Of a stretch of 23,270 nt of DNA, positions 6,173 to 13,991 are shown one piece after another; position 1 is the stretch's first letter; each line of letters starts with the position of its first letter. Both the position numbers and the translations under genes were made by a program. Source of the stretch: CAYSCZ01 sp964429655 (GTDB lineage: Bacteria; Bacteroidota; Bacteroidia; Cytophagales; Cyclobacteriaceae). The notes beneath the pieces are model-generated. The model saw only the letters and a list, made by a program, of their open reading frames with translations. It had not been told where the DNA came from and did not search any database. Location: NCBI GenBank assembly GCA_964429655.1, contig CAYSCZ010000048.1, positions 1 to 23,270 on the forward strand, in the 5' to 3' direction.

Positions 6173-9100
6173 TTAATTTTCAGCAAAGGATTCCCATGAT
6201 TGATATTTAATCTTTCTTATGTCGTATCTCTCCAGTGTACTATTGGCATTTGATAGTTTATATTCCACAATTTCATTGAATTTGGCTTCAATTTCTTCCA
6301 TTTCATTAGCCAAAAGATTGGTCCTGTTTATCTGGGCATCTGAAGGTCTTCCGGGGTATTGACTAACTAGTCTGTAAAGGTCTGATATCTTTTCGCGTAT
6401 ACGTTCTTCCTCATCAACATAAAAATCACCGCCCAGGGCTACAGTACTATTTTTAAACGCATTGATTTCACCTTTAAATTCCCTCAGTTTCTTTTCAACT
6501 TTTTTGTGTTCAGAAGCTTCCTCAATCTGACCTTCAATATTCTCAAGTGTTTCATAAATCCATGCTAATCTTTCACTCATATTGTAAAGTTTCATTACCG
6601 TTTTATATTGAATATTTCGACCTTCCGGATCATATGGCGTATCCTCTTCGTAACTGAGTTTGAATTCTGTGCTGTACTCATCCCTTCCTTTTATTAGTTT
6701 AGCTTTGTATGTTCCAATTAATAAGTTGGGGCCGAAAAGGGATCCAAACAAAGCCATTCTATTGTTAGTGGGAGCGGCTCTAGGTTTTCTTAACCTTGTT
6801 GGTATGGTCAATACATTTATACCCTTGCTCTTACCTGCGGGGAGTTCTCTAATCATATTCCCTTGGGGATCATATATTTCAAAGTACATCTTGCCGAAAG
6901 TGTGTCTTTTACTCAAATAGTAGGTTATTTGAGCATTGATGGGAGGGTTTGGACCGGTAAAATTCCCATCCCCGCCAAACCATCCACCTCCGGTCCCCGG
7001 ATCTTTCAGAATGGTGGGTTCTGTTTCAAAAAAATGCACTTTTTTAGCTATCACCTCTCTGTTTATTTGCCGTAGAGGCATTAGATCGTCTATGATAATT
7101 ACACCTCTTCCATGAGTGCCCATGACCAATGAATTTTTACGAGGATGAATAACCATATCCCTGATGCCCACCTTGGGTACATTGTTATCAAATCTTGCCC
7201 AACCTTTTCCACCATCAAGAGAAATGTAAAGTCCAAATTCCGTTCCCAGGTATAATAAATCCGGGTTCTCCAGATCCTCTCTGAGGATTAATGCATAGCC
7301 CTCTATACCATCATCTGTAATTAATGTCCATGTGTTGCCCAGGTCAGCTGTTTTGTAAACATATGTTGATTTATCGCCACTCCGGTGGCCATCTACTGTC
7401 ACATAAGCCATGTTTTTATCATGATTACTCGCTTCAATATGAGTTATCCATAATCCTTTTGGCAAGTCAGGAATATTTTCAGCGACATTTACCCACTGAT
7501 CACCGAAATTTTTTGTGACTTGGATATTTCCATCATCTGTTCCTACCCATATAATATTTTCATCTAGTGGAGATTCTGCTATCGTGAAAATGGAAGTGTT
7601 ATTTTCAGCTGTTGAATTATCCACGGTTAACCCTCCGGATTTTTTTTGTCTTTGGCGCTGAGGATCATTGGTGGTTAGGTCAGGCGAGATTTTTTTCCAG
7701 GAGTCGCCTCGATCCTCGGTTACGAAAAGAAATTGAGCTCCAAAATATAAACGCTCGGTATTATTGCGGCTGATATGCACCGGGGTATTCCAGTTGAACC
7801 TGAACTTTGGATCGTCAGCATCAGGATAAGGTTTGATATCTTTTGCCTGTCCGGTTTTTTTATTATATCGGACGAGATTACCGCCCTGATATTCAGAATA
7901 AATAATATCCTTATCGGTTGGATGTCTGAAGGAGTAAAATCCGTCTCCGCCATAGCTTCTTTTCCAATCACTATTGCTTAAGCCTCCGGCTTTTTGAGAG
8001 GGCGCATACCATGATCCATTATCCTGCAACCCGCCATAAATGTTGAACGGCTCTTCATTGTCAACGCTTACCCTGTAAAATTGGGATATTGGTAAATTCA
8101 TGAACATTTTAAATGAATAGCCACGATCAAAGGATTCATAAACGCCACCGTCAGTACCTACCAGCACGTGTTTGGTATTGTTGGGATCAATCCATACATC
8201 ATGAATATCTGCATGTACTGAAAAGGGAATGGATCTAAAACTGTCTCCTCCATCTTCACTCATGATCATTTGATAACCACATTTATATAAAATGTTTTCA
8301 TCCATAGGATCAACAATCATATTGGCGAAATAGAAAGGCCTTACTTTGGCGTTAAATTGGTTACTTTTTAATGTCCATGATTCCCCGGCATCTCTTGACC
8401 TGTAGATTCCATTGGCTTCCTTATCTTCTGATTCTACAGATAAATAAACAGTGTTGCCGTTAGAGGGTGCAACAGCTATTGACAGCCTGCCTTTAGGACC
8501 TGCCGGTAAATCATTTTTAAGGGGCTGCCATGATTTCCCACCGTCTGTCGATTTATATAACCCACTTTGGCTTTCATAATCCTCCTCATGGATCATGCCG
8601 GAATCAAAAAAATCAGGGTATCTTCGGTAGCTCCACATGGCCGCATACATTATATCTGGATTTTCCGGGTCAATATCCAGGTCAGAGCAACCAGTGTTCT
8701 TATCAATATAGAATATTTTTTCCCAGCTATCTCCGCCATCTGACGTTTTATAAACGCCCCTTTGCTGGTTAGCATTCCACAGGTGGCCCATTACTGCCAC
8801 AAAAACTATATTTGGATTATTCGGATGGATGATAATATCTGCTATCCTTTCGGATTCTGGTAATCCTTTAAATTCCCAGGTTGAACCACCATTGGTGGAT
8901 TTATAAATTCCTGTGCCTATGGAAACACTGTTTCTTACCCAGGTCTCCCCGGTACCAACCCAGACGGTATCCGGTTGATTTTGATCGATGGTGATCTTAC
9001 CAATTGACATGGTGTAGTTATCAAATACAGGCCGGAACCTTGCGCCCCCGCTATTGGACTTCCAGACTCCTCCTCCAGCTGAACCGACATAAATTATTCC

Positions 9101-9289
9101 CGGGTTTTTGTCAACTGCATCAATCGATGATACCCGTCCGCTCATTACTGCAGGGCCAATTTGTCTTGCCCTTAAACCACCAAATAATGCATTATCAGTT
9201 ATCGAAGCGTCGGTTGCCTGACTAAAAAGTTGACCTGCAAAAAAGCAGGTCAAAAAAATTGAAAATAGATTGAATATTAATTTTTTCAT
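6173..9289 (-). CDS. Secreted Asp-box beta-propeller (sortilin/VPS10-like, glycosyl-hydrolase-annotated family)
   Basis: A 1038-residue exported protein with a signal peptide (residues 1-24, ending LFSQ). Residues 40-760 carry at least ten Asp-box repeats of the S-x-D-x-G-x-x-W type, for example STNGGSTW (131-138), TSDGGDSW (182-189), STDGGKSW, SRDAGESW and TEDRGDSW. This is the signature of large beta-propellers such as sortilin/VPS10 and BNR proteins. YGGLQDNGSW and FNWNTP are marks of the bacterial subfamily often labelled glycosyl hydrolase, though no catalytic residues are established. After about residue 760 come a beta-rich domain and a charged, probably coiled-coil C-terminus. It lies 9 bases downstream of the LolA-like gene, so the two are probably co-transcribed. 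A paralogue lies at 13992-17309. Role probably peptide or polymer binding or degradation in the periplasm or outside the cell. Confidence 0.85.
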   Translation of the reverse strand: MKKLIFNLFSIFLTCFFAGQLFSQATDASITDNALFGGLRARQIGPAVMSGRVSSIDAVDKNPGIIYVGSAGGGVWKSNSGGARFRPVFDNYTMSIGKITIDQNQPDTVWVGTGETWVRNSVSIGTGIYKSTNGGSTWEFKGLPESERIADIIIHPNNPNIVFVAVMGHLWNANQQRGVYKTSDGGDSWEKIFYIDKNTGCSDLDIDPENPDIMYAAMWSYRRYPDFFDSGMIHEEDYESQSGLYKSTDGGKSWQPLKNDLPAGPKGRLSIAVAPSNGNTVYLSVESEDKEANGIYRSRDAGESWTLKSNQFNAKVRPFYFANMIVDPMDENILYKCGYQMIMSEDGGDSFRSIPFSVHADIHDVWIDPNNTKHVLVGTDGGVYESFDRGYSFKMFMNLPISQFYRVSVDNEEPFNIYGGLQDNGSWYAPSQKAGGLSNSDWKRSYGGDGFYSFRHPTDKDIIYSEYQGGNLVRYNKKTGQAKDIKPYPDADDPKFRFNWNTPVHISRNNTERLYFGAQFLFVTEDRGDSWKKISPDLTTNDPQRQRQKKSGGLTVDNSTAENNTSIFTIAESPLDENIIWVGTDDGNIQVTKNFGDQWVNVAENIPDLPKGLWITHIEASNHDKNMAYVTVDGHRSGDKSTYVYKTADLGNTWTLITDDGIEGYALILREDLENPDLLYLGTEFGLYISLDGGKGWARFDNNVPKVGIRDMVIHPRKNSLVMGTHGRGVIIIDDLMPLRQINREVIAKKVHFFETEPTILKDPGTGGGWFGGDGNFTGPNPPINAQITYYLSKRHTFGKMYFEIYDPQGNMIRELPAGKSKGINVLTIPTRLRKPRAAPTNNRMALFGSLFGPNLLIGTYKAKLIKGRDEYSTEFKLSYEEDTPYDPEGRNIQYKTVMKLYNMSERLAWIYETLENIEGQIEEASEHKKVEKKLREFKGEINAFKNSTVALGGDFYVDEEERIREKISDLYRLVSQYPGRPSDAQINRTNLLANEMEEIEAKFNEIVEYKLSNANSTLERYDIRKIKYQSWESFAEN

Positions 9290-9298
9290 GAAAAGATC

Positions 9299-10033
9299 CT
9301 ATGGTTTAAAAGCAAAGTCATTATCCGGAATATCTACATTGGTTTCGATGCTGCTTACCTGTATTTGACTTATGGTTTGTCCATTGACCCTAATGTCATA
9401 TGAAAAAGGGAAATACAAACCGTTTACTTCGTCATATTCGCTCAAGTAAGTTTCTTGTGTTTGTCCAGCCTGTGGCCCAACTTGAGAGGTAGATCGTTGC
9501 ATTATTGGAACAAAATTTTCAGTATCAAAGAAATGATATTCAGTAAACTCTTTTTTGTCGTTATTCTTGTTTTTAACTAATTTGACTTTAAAGCATTCAA
9601 CACCATCTATTTCTTCAGTACCTTCAAGGCTAACTTCATGACCTTTCTTCTTATAATCAATGAAATCATCTTCAAACTGGGCCTCTTCTCTTATGACTTC
9701 TGCTACATTCTCAGGTAGTTTCTGTGCTTTTTCTCCGGAAGCAAATGGATTAATTGTCCAGGCGGTCTCTCCATCAAAAGCCTGGGGGATCAAAGTCTTA
9801 CCCTGAACATCGATAACCAGTTTATACATATTCGGCTTTTTTGCCATAATCGTTATCGGAAATTCCCCTTGGGGAGAAGGTGAGATACCTTCCATTTTGA
9901 GTGATTCCAGTTCTTTCCAATTATTCATGCCACCGGTCATTTCAAAATAATTGCTAAGAATTTCATCCACTGATTGCGCTTCTGTGCTTAAAGCTGCAAG
10001 ATAAATGGTGATACAAATGATGAACTTTTTCAT
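9299..10033 (-). CDS. Outer-membrane-lipoprotein-sorting-like (LolA-fold) periplasmic protein
   Basis: A 244-residue secreted protein with a signal peptide (MKKFIICITIYLAALSTEAQ). Its motif order is that of Bacteroidota LolA/LolB-like proteins: an N-terminal helix with ILSNYFEMTGGMNNWKELES, then KMEG, a KKPNMYKL strand, QAFDGETAWTINPFASGE, EGTEEIDGVECFKVKL, EYHFFDTENFVPI, and a terminal DYEV-like segment reading NDFAFKP. The fold would be an unclosed beta barrel that binds a lipid or acyl group. Such stand-alone homologues are often not the true lipoprotein carrier. It is the first gene of a two-gene unit with the 1038-residue propeller, which suggests the two act together at the cell envelope (inference). 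Confidence 0.75.
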   Translation of the reverse strand: MKKFIICITIYLAALSTEAQSVDEILSNYFEMTGGMNNWKELESLKMEGISPSPQGEFPITIMAKKPNMYKLVIDVQGKTLIPQAFDGETAWTINPFASGEKAQKLPENVAEVIREEAQFEDDFIDYKKKGHEVSLEGTEEIDGVECFKVKLVKNKNNDKKEFTEYHFFDTENFVPIMQRSTSQVGPQAGQTQETYLSEYDEVNGLYFPFSYDIRVNGQTISQIQVSSIETNVDIPDNDFAFKP

Positions 10034-10064
10034 GATTTTTTAATTAAAATTTTTTCGAAATAGT

Positions 10065-10098
10065 GAAATATATTTGAGAATTATTACATTTTCTTCAA
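10065..10098 (-). promoter_or_regulatory. Candidate Bacteroidota promoter for the LolA-like/propeller unit
   Basis: On the minus strand TTG (10096-10098) is followed after 23 bases by TATATTTC (10065-10072), one base from the Bacteroidota -7 consensus TAnnTTTG. The spacing is at the long end of the usual range, so this is weak. Confidence 0.3.
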
Positions 10099-10142
10099 AA
10101 GAAATGATAAATGGTTAATAAAGTTTACCAGCGGATTAAAGG

Positions 10143-10772
10143 TCAGAAATTAATTGAAACATTAAAAGTCACATCCACAGCAACCTCACCGCTGGATGAA
10201 TTTGAGAATGCATTCTTAAACCCTCTCGATTGATGCATTAATAGTACTCTGAATTTTCCGTTACCTTCACCTGGAATGGTGGACCAGACGGTGCCGGAAA
10301 TACCTACGTTGAGGCCATTTTCATCCCGCTCATTTTGATTATAATTGACCGGCCCGTTTTCATCGCCTGAAGGAGAACCTGTGAGTATATTTCCTGTACC
10401 GGATGGACTAAGAAAAAGCCCGGTATTCCATGCGAAGAATACCTGGTGTTCATCATCTTCTTCAATGATTTCAGGTGTTACATCCACCTCAGGATTAACC
10501 TGATCATTTATAAATTGAATATCTAAGTTGTAGTCTGTGCTGTTGGTCAGCATAATTTCATCTTGAGCCTTTACATTAGATGGTTGGGGGCCACTGGCAT
10601 TAAAAAATAATGTTTGCCCACCGTTAACGGGTGTGAACTTCAGAATGACCTTGGTTATTACCTCAGGATTATTTGAAGGGATGCTTGATTCATTATCATC
10701 GTTACAGGCTATAAAAAATAATAGTGCAGTACTTAATAAGCCTATGGAAAATACTTTAAAAAGTGATTTCAT
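10143..10772 (-). CDS. Bacteroidota surface/periplasmic lipoprotein (family labelled type 1 periplasmic binding fold)
   Basis: The start at 10772 is chosen because it gives MKSLFKVFSIGLLSTALLFF followed by IACNDD, a lipoprotein signal with the lipobox cysteine. The ATG at 10799 only adds nine polar residues. The mature part of about 185 residues shows EVITKVILKFTP, GQTLFF, a central DVTPEIIEEDDEHQVFFAW block and a C-terminal VDVTFNVSINF strand. From memory this order (VITxVxxxxTP ... NPxxDxTxEIxxExDEHQxFF) matches a small Bacteroidota lipoprotein family often found beside TonB-dependent receptors; no receptor is present here. It precedes the LolA-like gene by 109 bases in the same direction and may or may not share its transcript. 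The ligand is unknown. Confidence 0.65.
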   Translation of the reverse strand: MKSLFKVFSIGLLSTALLFFIACNDDNESSIPSNNPEVITKVILKFTPVNGGQTLFFNASGPQPSNVKAQDEIMLTNSTDYNLDIQFINDQVNPEVDVTPEIIEEDDEHQVFFAWNTGLFLSPSGTGNILTGSPSGDENGPVNYNQNERDENGLNVGISGTVWSTIPGEGNGKFRVLLMHQSRGFKNAFSNSSSGEVAVDVTFNVSINF

Positions 10773-10904
10773 GTTTGTTTTATAATTATAATGATACAAA
10801 TTAACTTTAATACAGTTTATTAAATCAAAAATGAATGACCAGTAATAAGTAATTGATTTTAAAATAAAGGGTTCATTGATAAATAAATAATTCTTACTTG
10901 CACT

Positions 10905-10954
10905 TTTTATAAATCATTATAATTTTCAAATGATTTATAAAATTTTCAGATGAT
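10905..10954. promoter_or_regulatory. Perfect 14-bp inverted repeat overlapping a direct repeat in a divergent intergenic region
   Basis: TTTTATAAATCATT (10905-10918) and AATGATTTATAAAA (10929-10942) are perfect inverted copies around a 10-base loop. Overlapping them, AATTTTCAaATGAT (10921-10934) recurs as AATTTTCAgATGAT (10941-10954), exactly 20 bases apart. The site lies between the divergent genes starting at 10772 and 11009. The all-AT stem and the position favour an operator over a terminator. Binding protein unknown. Confidence 0.45.
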
Positions 10955-11008
10955 CATCGCAGTAAATATTTGCTCGACACCTTATATTAGCAATAAAAGT
11001 TAAGAATC

Positions 11009-11308
11009 ATGAATACCAGGAAGTACTTTTTATCTCTTTTATTTTTGTTTGGCTTTTTCTTTTGCCATGCTGGTGATAAAAAAACTGAGAAGTTAACAGC
11101 TACCGAAGCCCAACAGCTTATTGAAAGGGTGGGGGAGATCAAATCGATGAGCAAGTCTAAGCTTGAAAAGTCTGAAAGGAAAGCGCTAAAAAAAGAATTA
11201 AAGGAAATAAAAAAAACCTTGAAGACTCAAGGCTTTTTAACGAATAGACTTTCGATAAGTGTAGGTGCAATTATAATCATTATTCTCGTTTTGATTATAG
11301 TGCTTTAA
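11009..11308 (+). CDS. Small exported coiled-coil protein with C-terminal membrane anchor
   Basis: A 99-residue protein with an N-terminal signal segment (MNTRKYFLSLLFLFGFFFCHA), a highly charged helical middle (about residues 25-75, rich in Lys and Glu with heptad-like leucines) and a C-terminal hydrophobic helix (VGAIIIIILVLIIVL). Small proteins of this design are common in Bacteroidota but have no known role. A TATATTAG box at 10983-10990, one base from TAnnTTTG, lies 18 bases before the start. The gene converges with the ferritin operon, with only 7 bases between the two stop codons. Confidence 0.7.
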   Translation: MNTRKYFLSLLFLFGFFFCHAGDKKTEKLTATEAQQLIERVGEIKSMSKSKLEKSERKALKKELKEIKKTLKTQGFLTNRLSISVGAIIIIILVLIIVL

Positions 11309-11315
11309 CTACGTT

Positions 11316-11861
11316 CTAGCTTTCTTCTGCATCGACTTCCCCTTCGTAGGAGATGTGTAGTACCCTTTCTTCGAACATACCAAGGGCTATTTTGTCTTCC
11401 CCCAGTACATCAAATAGTTCCAGGGTTCTTCTTGCTACATATTCTTCTTCGATTTGCTCCATCACGAACCATCGCATAAATTCCTCAGTTGCTATGTCTC
11501 CGCTTTTTCTACAGGTATTCACAACGTTGTAAATTGAATCAGAAACAAATATCTCTTTTTCAAGTGCTATTTCAAATACCTGTCTTAATGATTCAAATTC
11601 ATGCTGGGGCTCCTCAACCTTTGGAGATATCGCCGGGCACTCCATATCGGTGAGATAATGGTATAACTTTAATTGATGAGCGCGTTCTCCATCGGATTGG
11701 TTAAAAAAGAATTCAGCAGAATTGTCGTAGCCTTGCACGTCGCACCATCCTGCCATTGCCAAATATGCAGCTGAAGATTGGGCTTCTATTTGTATCTGTT
11801 TATTAAGAATGTCAACCACCTCTTCTTTGAGGATATTATGACGTCTAAGAATGTCCTTCAT
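11316..11861 (-). CDS. ftnA: Ferritin (non-haem, FtnA-like)
   Basis: A 181-residue cytoplasmic iron-storage ferritin, which oxidises Fe2+ and stores it as a mineral core in a 24-subunit shell. Relative to E. coli FtnA every ferroxidase ligand is kept with a constant offset of nine: E26, E59, H62, E103, Q136 and E139. The four-helix pattern is clear (EAQSSAAYLAMAGWC, GERAHQLKLYHYL, WFVMEQIEEEYVARR). The C-terminus has a few extra acidic residues. It is the last gene of a three-gene unit with the proteins at 12248-12406 and 11895-12263, 33 bases downstream of the latter. Regulation probably comes from the palindrome at 12409-12425. Confidence 0.92.
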   Translation of the reverse strand: MKDILRRHNILKEEVVDILNKQIQIEAQSSAAYLAMAGWCDVQGYDNSAEFFFNQSDGERAHQLKLYHYLTDMECPAISPKVEEPQHEFESLRQVFEIALEKEIFVSDSIYNVVNTCRKSGDIATEEFMRWFVMEQIEEEYVARRTLELFDVLGEDKIALGMFEERVLHISYEGEVDAEES

Positions 11862-11894
11862 GGAATATATTTTTATTGTAATGTAATTAAAATT

Positions 11895-12263
11895 TCATGG
11901 CTGAGAAAATGATGGTCGGATCAAGGTTTGATGTATTAAACTGTTAAGTTCAAGCATAAAGAATCCACCCTCTAAAAGTGACCTTATCTCGAGTATGTTT
12001 TTTACTGTTAAAATCAGAAATTTATTGCAATGTACAAGTTCAATTATTTCAACGTCCGGTGTGTCACTGGATAACAATTCAACAATGTTGATATCGAAAA
12101 CTTTTTTCCTGAATGCAATCAATTGACAAAGCTTAAAATGGTAACTAACATTGGGAAATCTGATAATAAACCTTTCAGATGCGTCATCCTGCCATAAGCT
12201 TACTTCACTCGTGTTATAGACGTTGCAAAGACTTCGCATTTTTTGATCTACAACTTTGGACAT
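11895..12263 (-). CDS. 122-residue cytoplasmic protein of unknown function, ferritin operon
   Basis: No signal peptide or membrane segment. The protein alternates strands and helices. Two halves look alike: FIIRFPNVSYHFKLCQLIAFRKK near residues 32-54 and FLILTVKNILEIRSLLEGGFFMLEL near residues 82-106. This suggests a repeated beta-alpha unit. It may belong to a small Bacteroidota DUF resembling DUF6686, but I am not confident. Cysteines at about 13, 46 and 79 are scattered and do not form a metal motif. Its ATG (12261-12263) lies inside the last codons of the upstream 52-residue gene, a 16-base overlap, so the two are probably translationally coupled. Ferritin follows 33 bases later. Confidence 0.6.
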   Translation of the reverse strand: MSKVVDQKMRSLCNVYNTSEVSLWQDDASERFIIRFPNVSYHFKLCQLIAFRKKVFDINIVELLSSDTPDVEIIELVHCNKFLILTVKNILEIRSLLEGGFFMLELNSLIHQTLIRPSFSQP

Positions 12264-12406
12264 TTTTTACAGTGTTTTCCTTTCTTTATATATTTCTTAC
12301 AACATTTTTTAAAATCACATAATTGTACTGCAATTATGTGTCTTTGATCATCCGGGGATATTTCCAAACCTGCGATGTCATTAAATAATGTGTTCTTGTA
12401 GTACAT
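12248..12406 (-). CDS. 52-residue Cys/Lys-rich small protein, first gene of the ferritin operon
   Basis: The frame runs from ATG at 12404-12406 to TAG at 12248-12250. It begins MYYKNTLFNDIAGLEISPDD and continues QRHIIAVQLCDFKKCCKKYI then KKGKHCKKCPKL. The cysteines sit at positions 30, 35, 36, 46 and 49, as C-x4-CC-x9-C-x2-C among lysines, which suggests metal binding. Similar KKCCKKYxKKGKxCKxCP tails are, from memory, common in small Bacteroidota proteins without assigned function. Reality is supported by the clear motif, by the 16-base overlap with the next gene, and by a well-placed promoter and palindrome just upstream. It is short enough to be missed by automatic annotation. Being co-transcribed with ferritin, it may have a role in iron or oxidative-stress handling (inference). 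Confidence 0.75.
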   Translation of the reverse strand: MYYKNTLFNDIAGLEISPDDQRHIIAVQLCDFKKCCKKYIKKGKHCKKCPKL

Positions 12407-12408
12407 AA

Positions 12409-12461
12409 TTTAGAACGATTCTAAACAACGCGAATATAAGGGCATATCAATCAATAATCAA
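12409..12461 (-). promoter_or_regulatory. Promoter and Fur-superfamily-like operator of the ferritin operon
   Basis: On the minus strand TTG (12459-12461), then 20 bases, then TATATTCG (12431-12438) match the Bacteroidota promoter TTG-N19-21-TAnnTTTG with one mismatch. About five bases on lies the palindrome TTTAGAACGATTCTAAA (12409-12425), with perfect 7-bp arms around CGA. Read as 7-1-7 it fits the PerR-type consensus TTAnAATnATTnTAA with one mismatch. It also fits the alphaproteobacterial Irr box TTTAGAAnnnTTCTAAA. It covers the expected transcription start and ends 3 bases before the ATG at 12406, so a bound repressor would block initiation. Confidence 0.6.
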
Positions 12462-12512
12462 GTGTAAGGTGATGATTAAAATCAATTAGTGAAATGAAAT
12501 TAATTCCTGTAT

Positions 12513-13181
12513 TTATTCCGGAATTATTTTCCCGGCACTACTGGTATCAATATTCAGTCTTTCAGGCCTGCCGTAGTAGTATATTTTTCCGTTGCTGCTA
12601 GCCTTACCATTGAGCGATTCCAACACATTGATATAAATCTTTCCGGAGCTTGATGCATTTGCGGTTAATTCTTTTATTGTAAAATCCGAGCCATAAACTT
12701 TTCCTGAGCTGCTCGCATTAATCTCCCCATCGTTAGAATTTCCTGAAATATAAACTTTCCCTGAGCTGCTTGCATATATTAAAATCCTATTAATTGCTAA
12801 AGACACATCTACTTTTGCAGAGCTGCTAACCTTTAAATCAAAATAATTGGCTTTAATGATTTCATCAGCGGTTACCTGTGCAGATGAACTGGCATGAATT
12901 TCCTCCAAGTTTTGATAGGTTAGGATTACTTCTACATCTCTGCTAAAATAAATACCTCTTTGCATTTCAATATTTAGCCTATCACCACTTACACTGGTTT
13001 CAACCTTATCATAGGATACGCCATCCGCATAAACTTTAGCCTCGTACTTATTGCCTTTTATTAAAGTAACTTTAATTGATTCACCAACTTTTAATTTATT
13101 AAATGACTCTAGCTGTCGTACCTCTTGTCCAGAAAGGTTGAGGGTTATAAATAAAAAAGCTACTGATGCTATGTATTTCAT
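12513..13181 (-). CDS. Head GIN domain (DUF2807) secreted protein
   Basis: A 222-residue exported protein with a signal peptide (MKYIASVAFLFITLNLSGQ). It opens with the usual FNKLKVGESIKVTLIKGNKY strand pair, then builds a right-handed beta-solenoid from short repeats of the type ASSSAQV, VSSSAKV, ASSSGKVYI, ASSSGKVYG, ASSSGKIYI and TSSAGKI. This is the classic DUF2807 'GIN' pattern, common and multi-copy in Bacteroidota and thought to be an adhesin-like or envelope domain. The length is typical. It lies 60 bases downstream of the thioredoxin-like gene in the same direction, and its stop is about 50 bases upstream of the ferritin operon promoter. Confidence 0.88.
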   Translation of the reverse strand: MKYIASVAFLFITLNLSGQEVRQLESFNKLKVGESIKVTLIKGNKYEAKVYADGVSYDKVETSVSGDRLNIEMQRGIYFSRDVEVILTYQNLEEIHASSSAQVTADEIIKANYFDLKVSSSAKVDVSLAINRILIYASSSGKVYISGNSNDGEINASSSGKVYGSDFTIKELTANASSSGKIYINVLESLNGKASSNGKIYYYGRPERLNIDTSSAGKIIPE

Positions 13182-13241
13182 TGATTATAAAATCTGTTCA
13201 TCAGTAAGACTCTCATTAGAATCGATGGTTACCGCTTTTTA

Positions 13242-13790
13242 TTACTTTTTAGCAAATGGAGATTTATATTGGGAAATGAAAGTCTTCCAGGTAAATTCTT
13301 TATGATTATCCTCCCCGTAATATTTAAGTATTTTGTCCAGTGTTGTTGCATTTAGGTATCCAGGAATAGGCTGAAGTAGTTCAAAATTTTCATTAAGAAA
13401 CACAGTAGAAGGATAACTCAATTGATTGTCTAATAGTGCTGCCGCCAGTTCATGGTAACCCCTTCTTCCGGAAGAAACAAATTTGAATTCATGTCCATCG
13501 AATGTTATGGTTTCCTTTTGTTCGGCATTAAGTTTCACTGCATAAAAATTCTCATTAATATAATCAACTATTTCTTTTTCACTGTAGGTAGAGGCCTCCA
13601 TTTTTTTGCACCACCCACACCAATCGGTGTACACATCAATAACTACTTTTTTAGATTCTAATTTTGATTTTTCAACAGCTTCTTCAAATGAAATCCAATT
13701 AATGTGTGTTTTTTCTTTTTTGAAATCAGCACTAATGAATAGGATTGATGATAAAAAGAGGGTGAGGGTTAAAAAGTCGAACCTTTTCAT
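13242..13790 (-). CDS. Thioredoxin-fold protein with CGWC active site, exported
   Basis: A 182-residue protein with an N-terminal signal or anchor (MKRFDFLTLTLFLSSILFIS). The thioredoxin fold follows: INWISFEEAVEKSKLESKKV, then IDVYTDWCGWCKKMEASTYS with the redox pair C58 and C61, then AVKLNAEQKE, and SYPSTVFLNE with the expected cis-proline. A C-terminal PGYLNATTLDKIL helix closes the domain. The DWCGWCKKME motif is typical of the Thioredoxin_7/DUF255-type branch rather than of cytoplasmic thioredoxin. It probably acts in the periplasm as a disulfide reductase or isomerase. It is the first gene of a possible pair with the DUF2807 protein. Confidence 0.82.
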   Translation of the reverse strand: MKRFDFLTLTLFLSSILFISADFKKEKTHINWISFEEAVEKSKLESKKVVIDVYTDWCGWCKKMEASTYSEKEIVDYINENFYAVKLNAEQKETITFDGHEFKFVSSGRRGYHELAAALLDNQLSYPSTVFLNENFELLQPIPGYLNATTLDKILKYYGEDNHKEFTWKTFISQYKSPFAKK

Positions 13791-13920
13791 ATAATTTTTT
13801 TATTAATTATACCCTGCAATTTAATAAATAGTTCACATATTCAATGGAATTGTCACTGGATGACCTTATGAGATAATTTATGATGACTAAGATCTTAAGT
13901 ATTTACCCTCTTATTTGTAA

Positions 13921-13963
13921 AGGAGATCTTCAATGATAATTTATCAAAAACTGAAAATCTCCT
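13921..13963. other. Imperfect hairpin between genes
   Basis: AGGAGATCTTCA (13921-13932) pairs with TGAAAATCTCCT (13952-13963) at 11 of 12 positions around a 19-base loop. It lies just past the stop codon at 13992 of the minus-strand propeller gene. No run of T follows on either strand, so it is not a textbook terminator, though it may stabilise or end that transcript. Confidence 0.35.
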
Positions 13964-13991
13964 AATTAGTATTAAACAATAAATGTTTTAG

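Noticed and set aside
9299..10033. LolA-like gene as the true lipoprotein carrier lolA
   Set aside because: Bacteroidota carry many LolA-fold paralogues, and its operon partner is a propeller rather than a Lol component, so no gene symbol is given.
12300..12340. CACATAATTGTACTGCAATTATGTG inverted repeat as a terminator or operator
   Set aside because: The arms (CACATAATTG and CAATTATGTG) are perfect, but they lie inside the 52-residue coding frame and have no T-run after them. They may be incidental, though an RNA hairpin in the mRNA cannot be excluded.
12409..12425. Palindrome as a true Irr box
   Set aside because: It matches the Irr consensus, but Irr is known from alphaproteobacteria. 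In this lineage a PerR- or Fur-type regulator is more likely, so only the superfamily is claimed.
13921..13963. Hairpin after the second propeller gene as an intrinsic terminator
   Set aside because: No T-run follows on either strand, so it is listed only as a hairpin.
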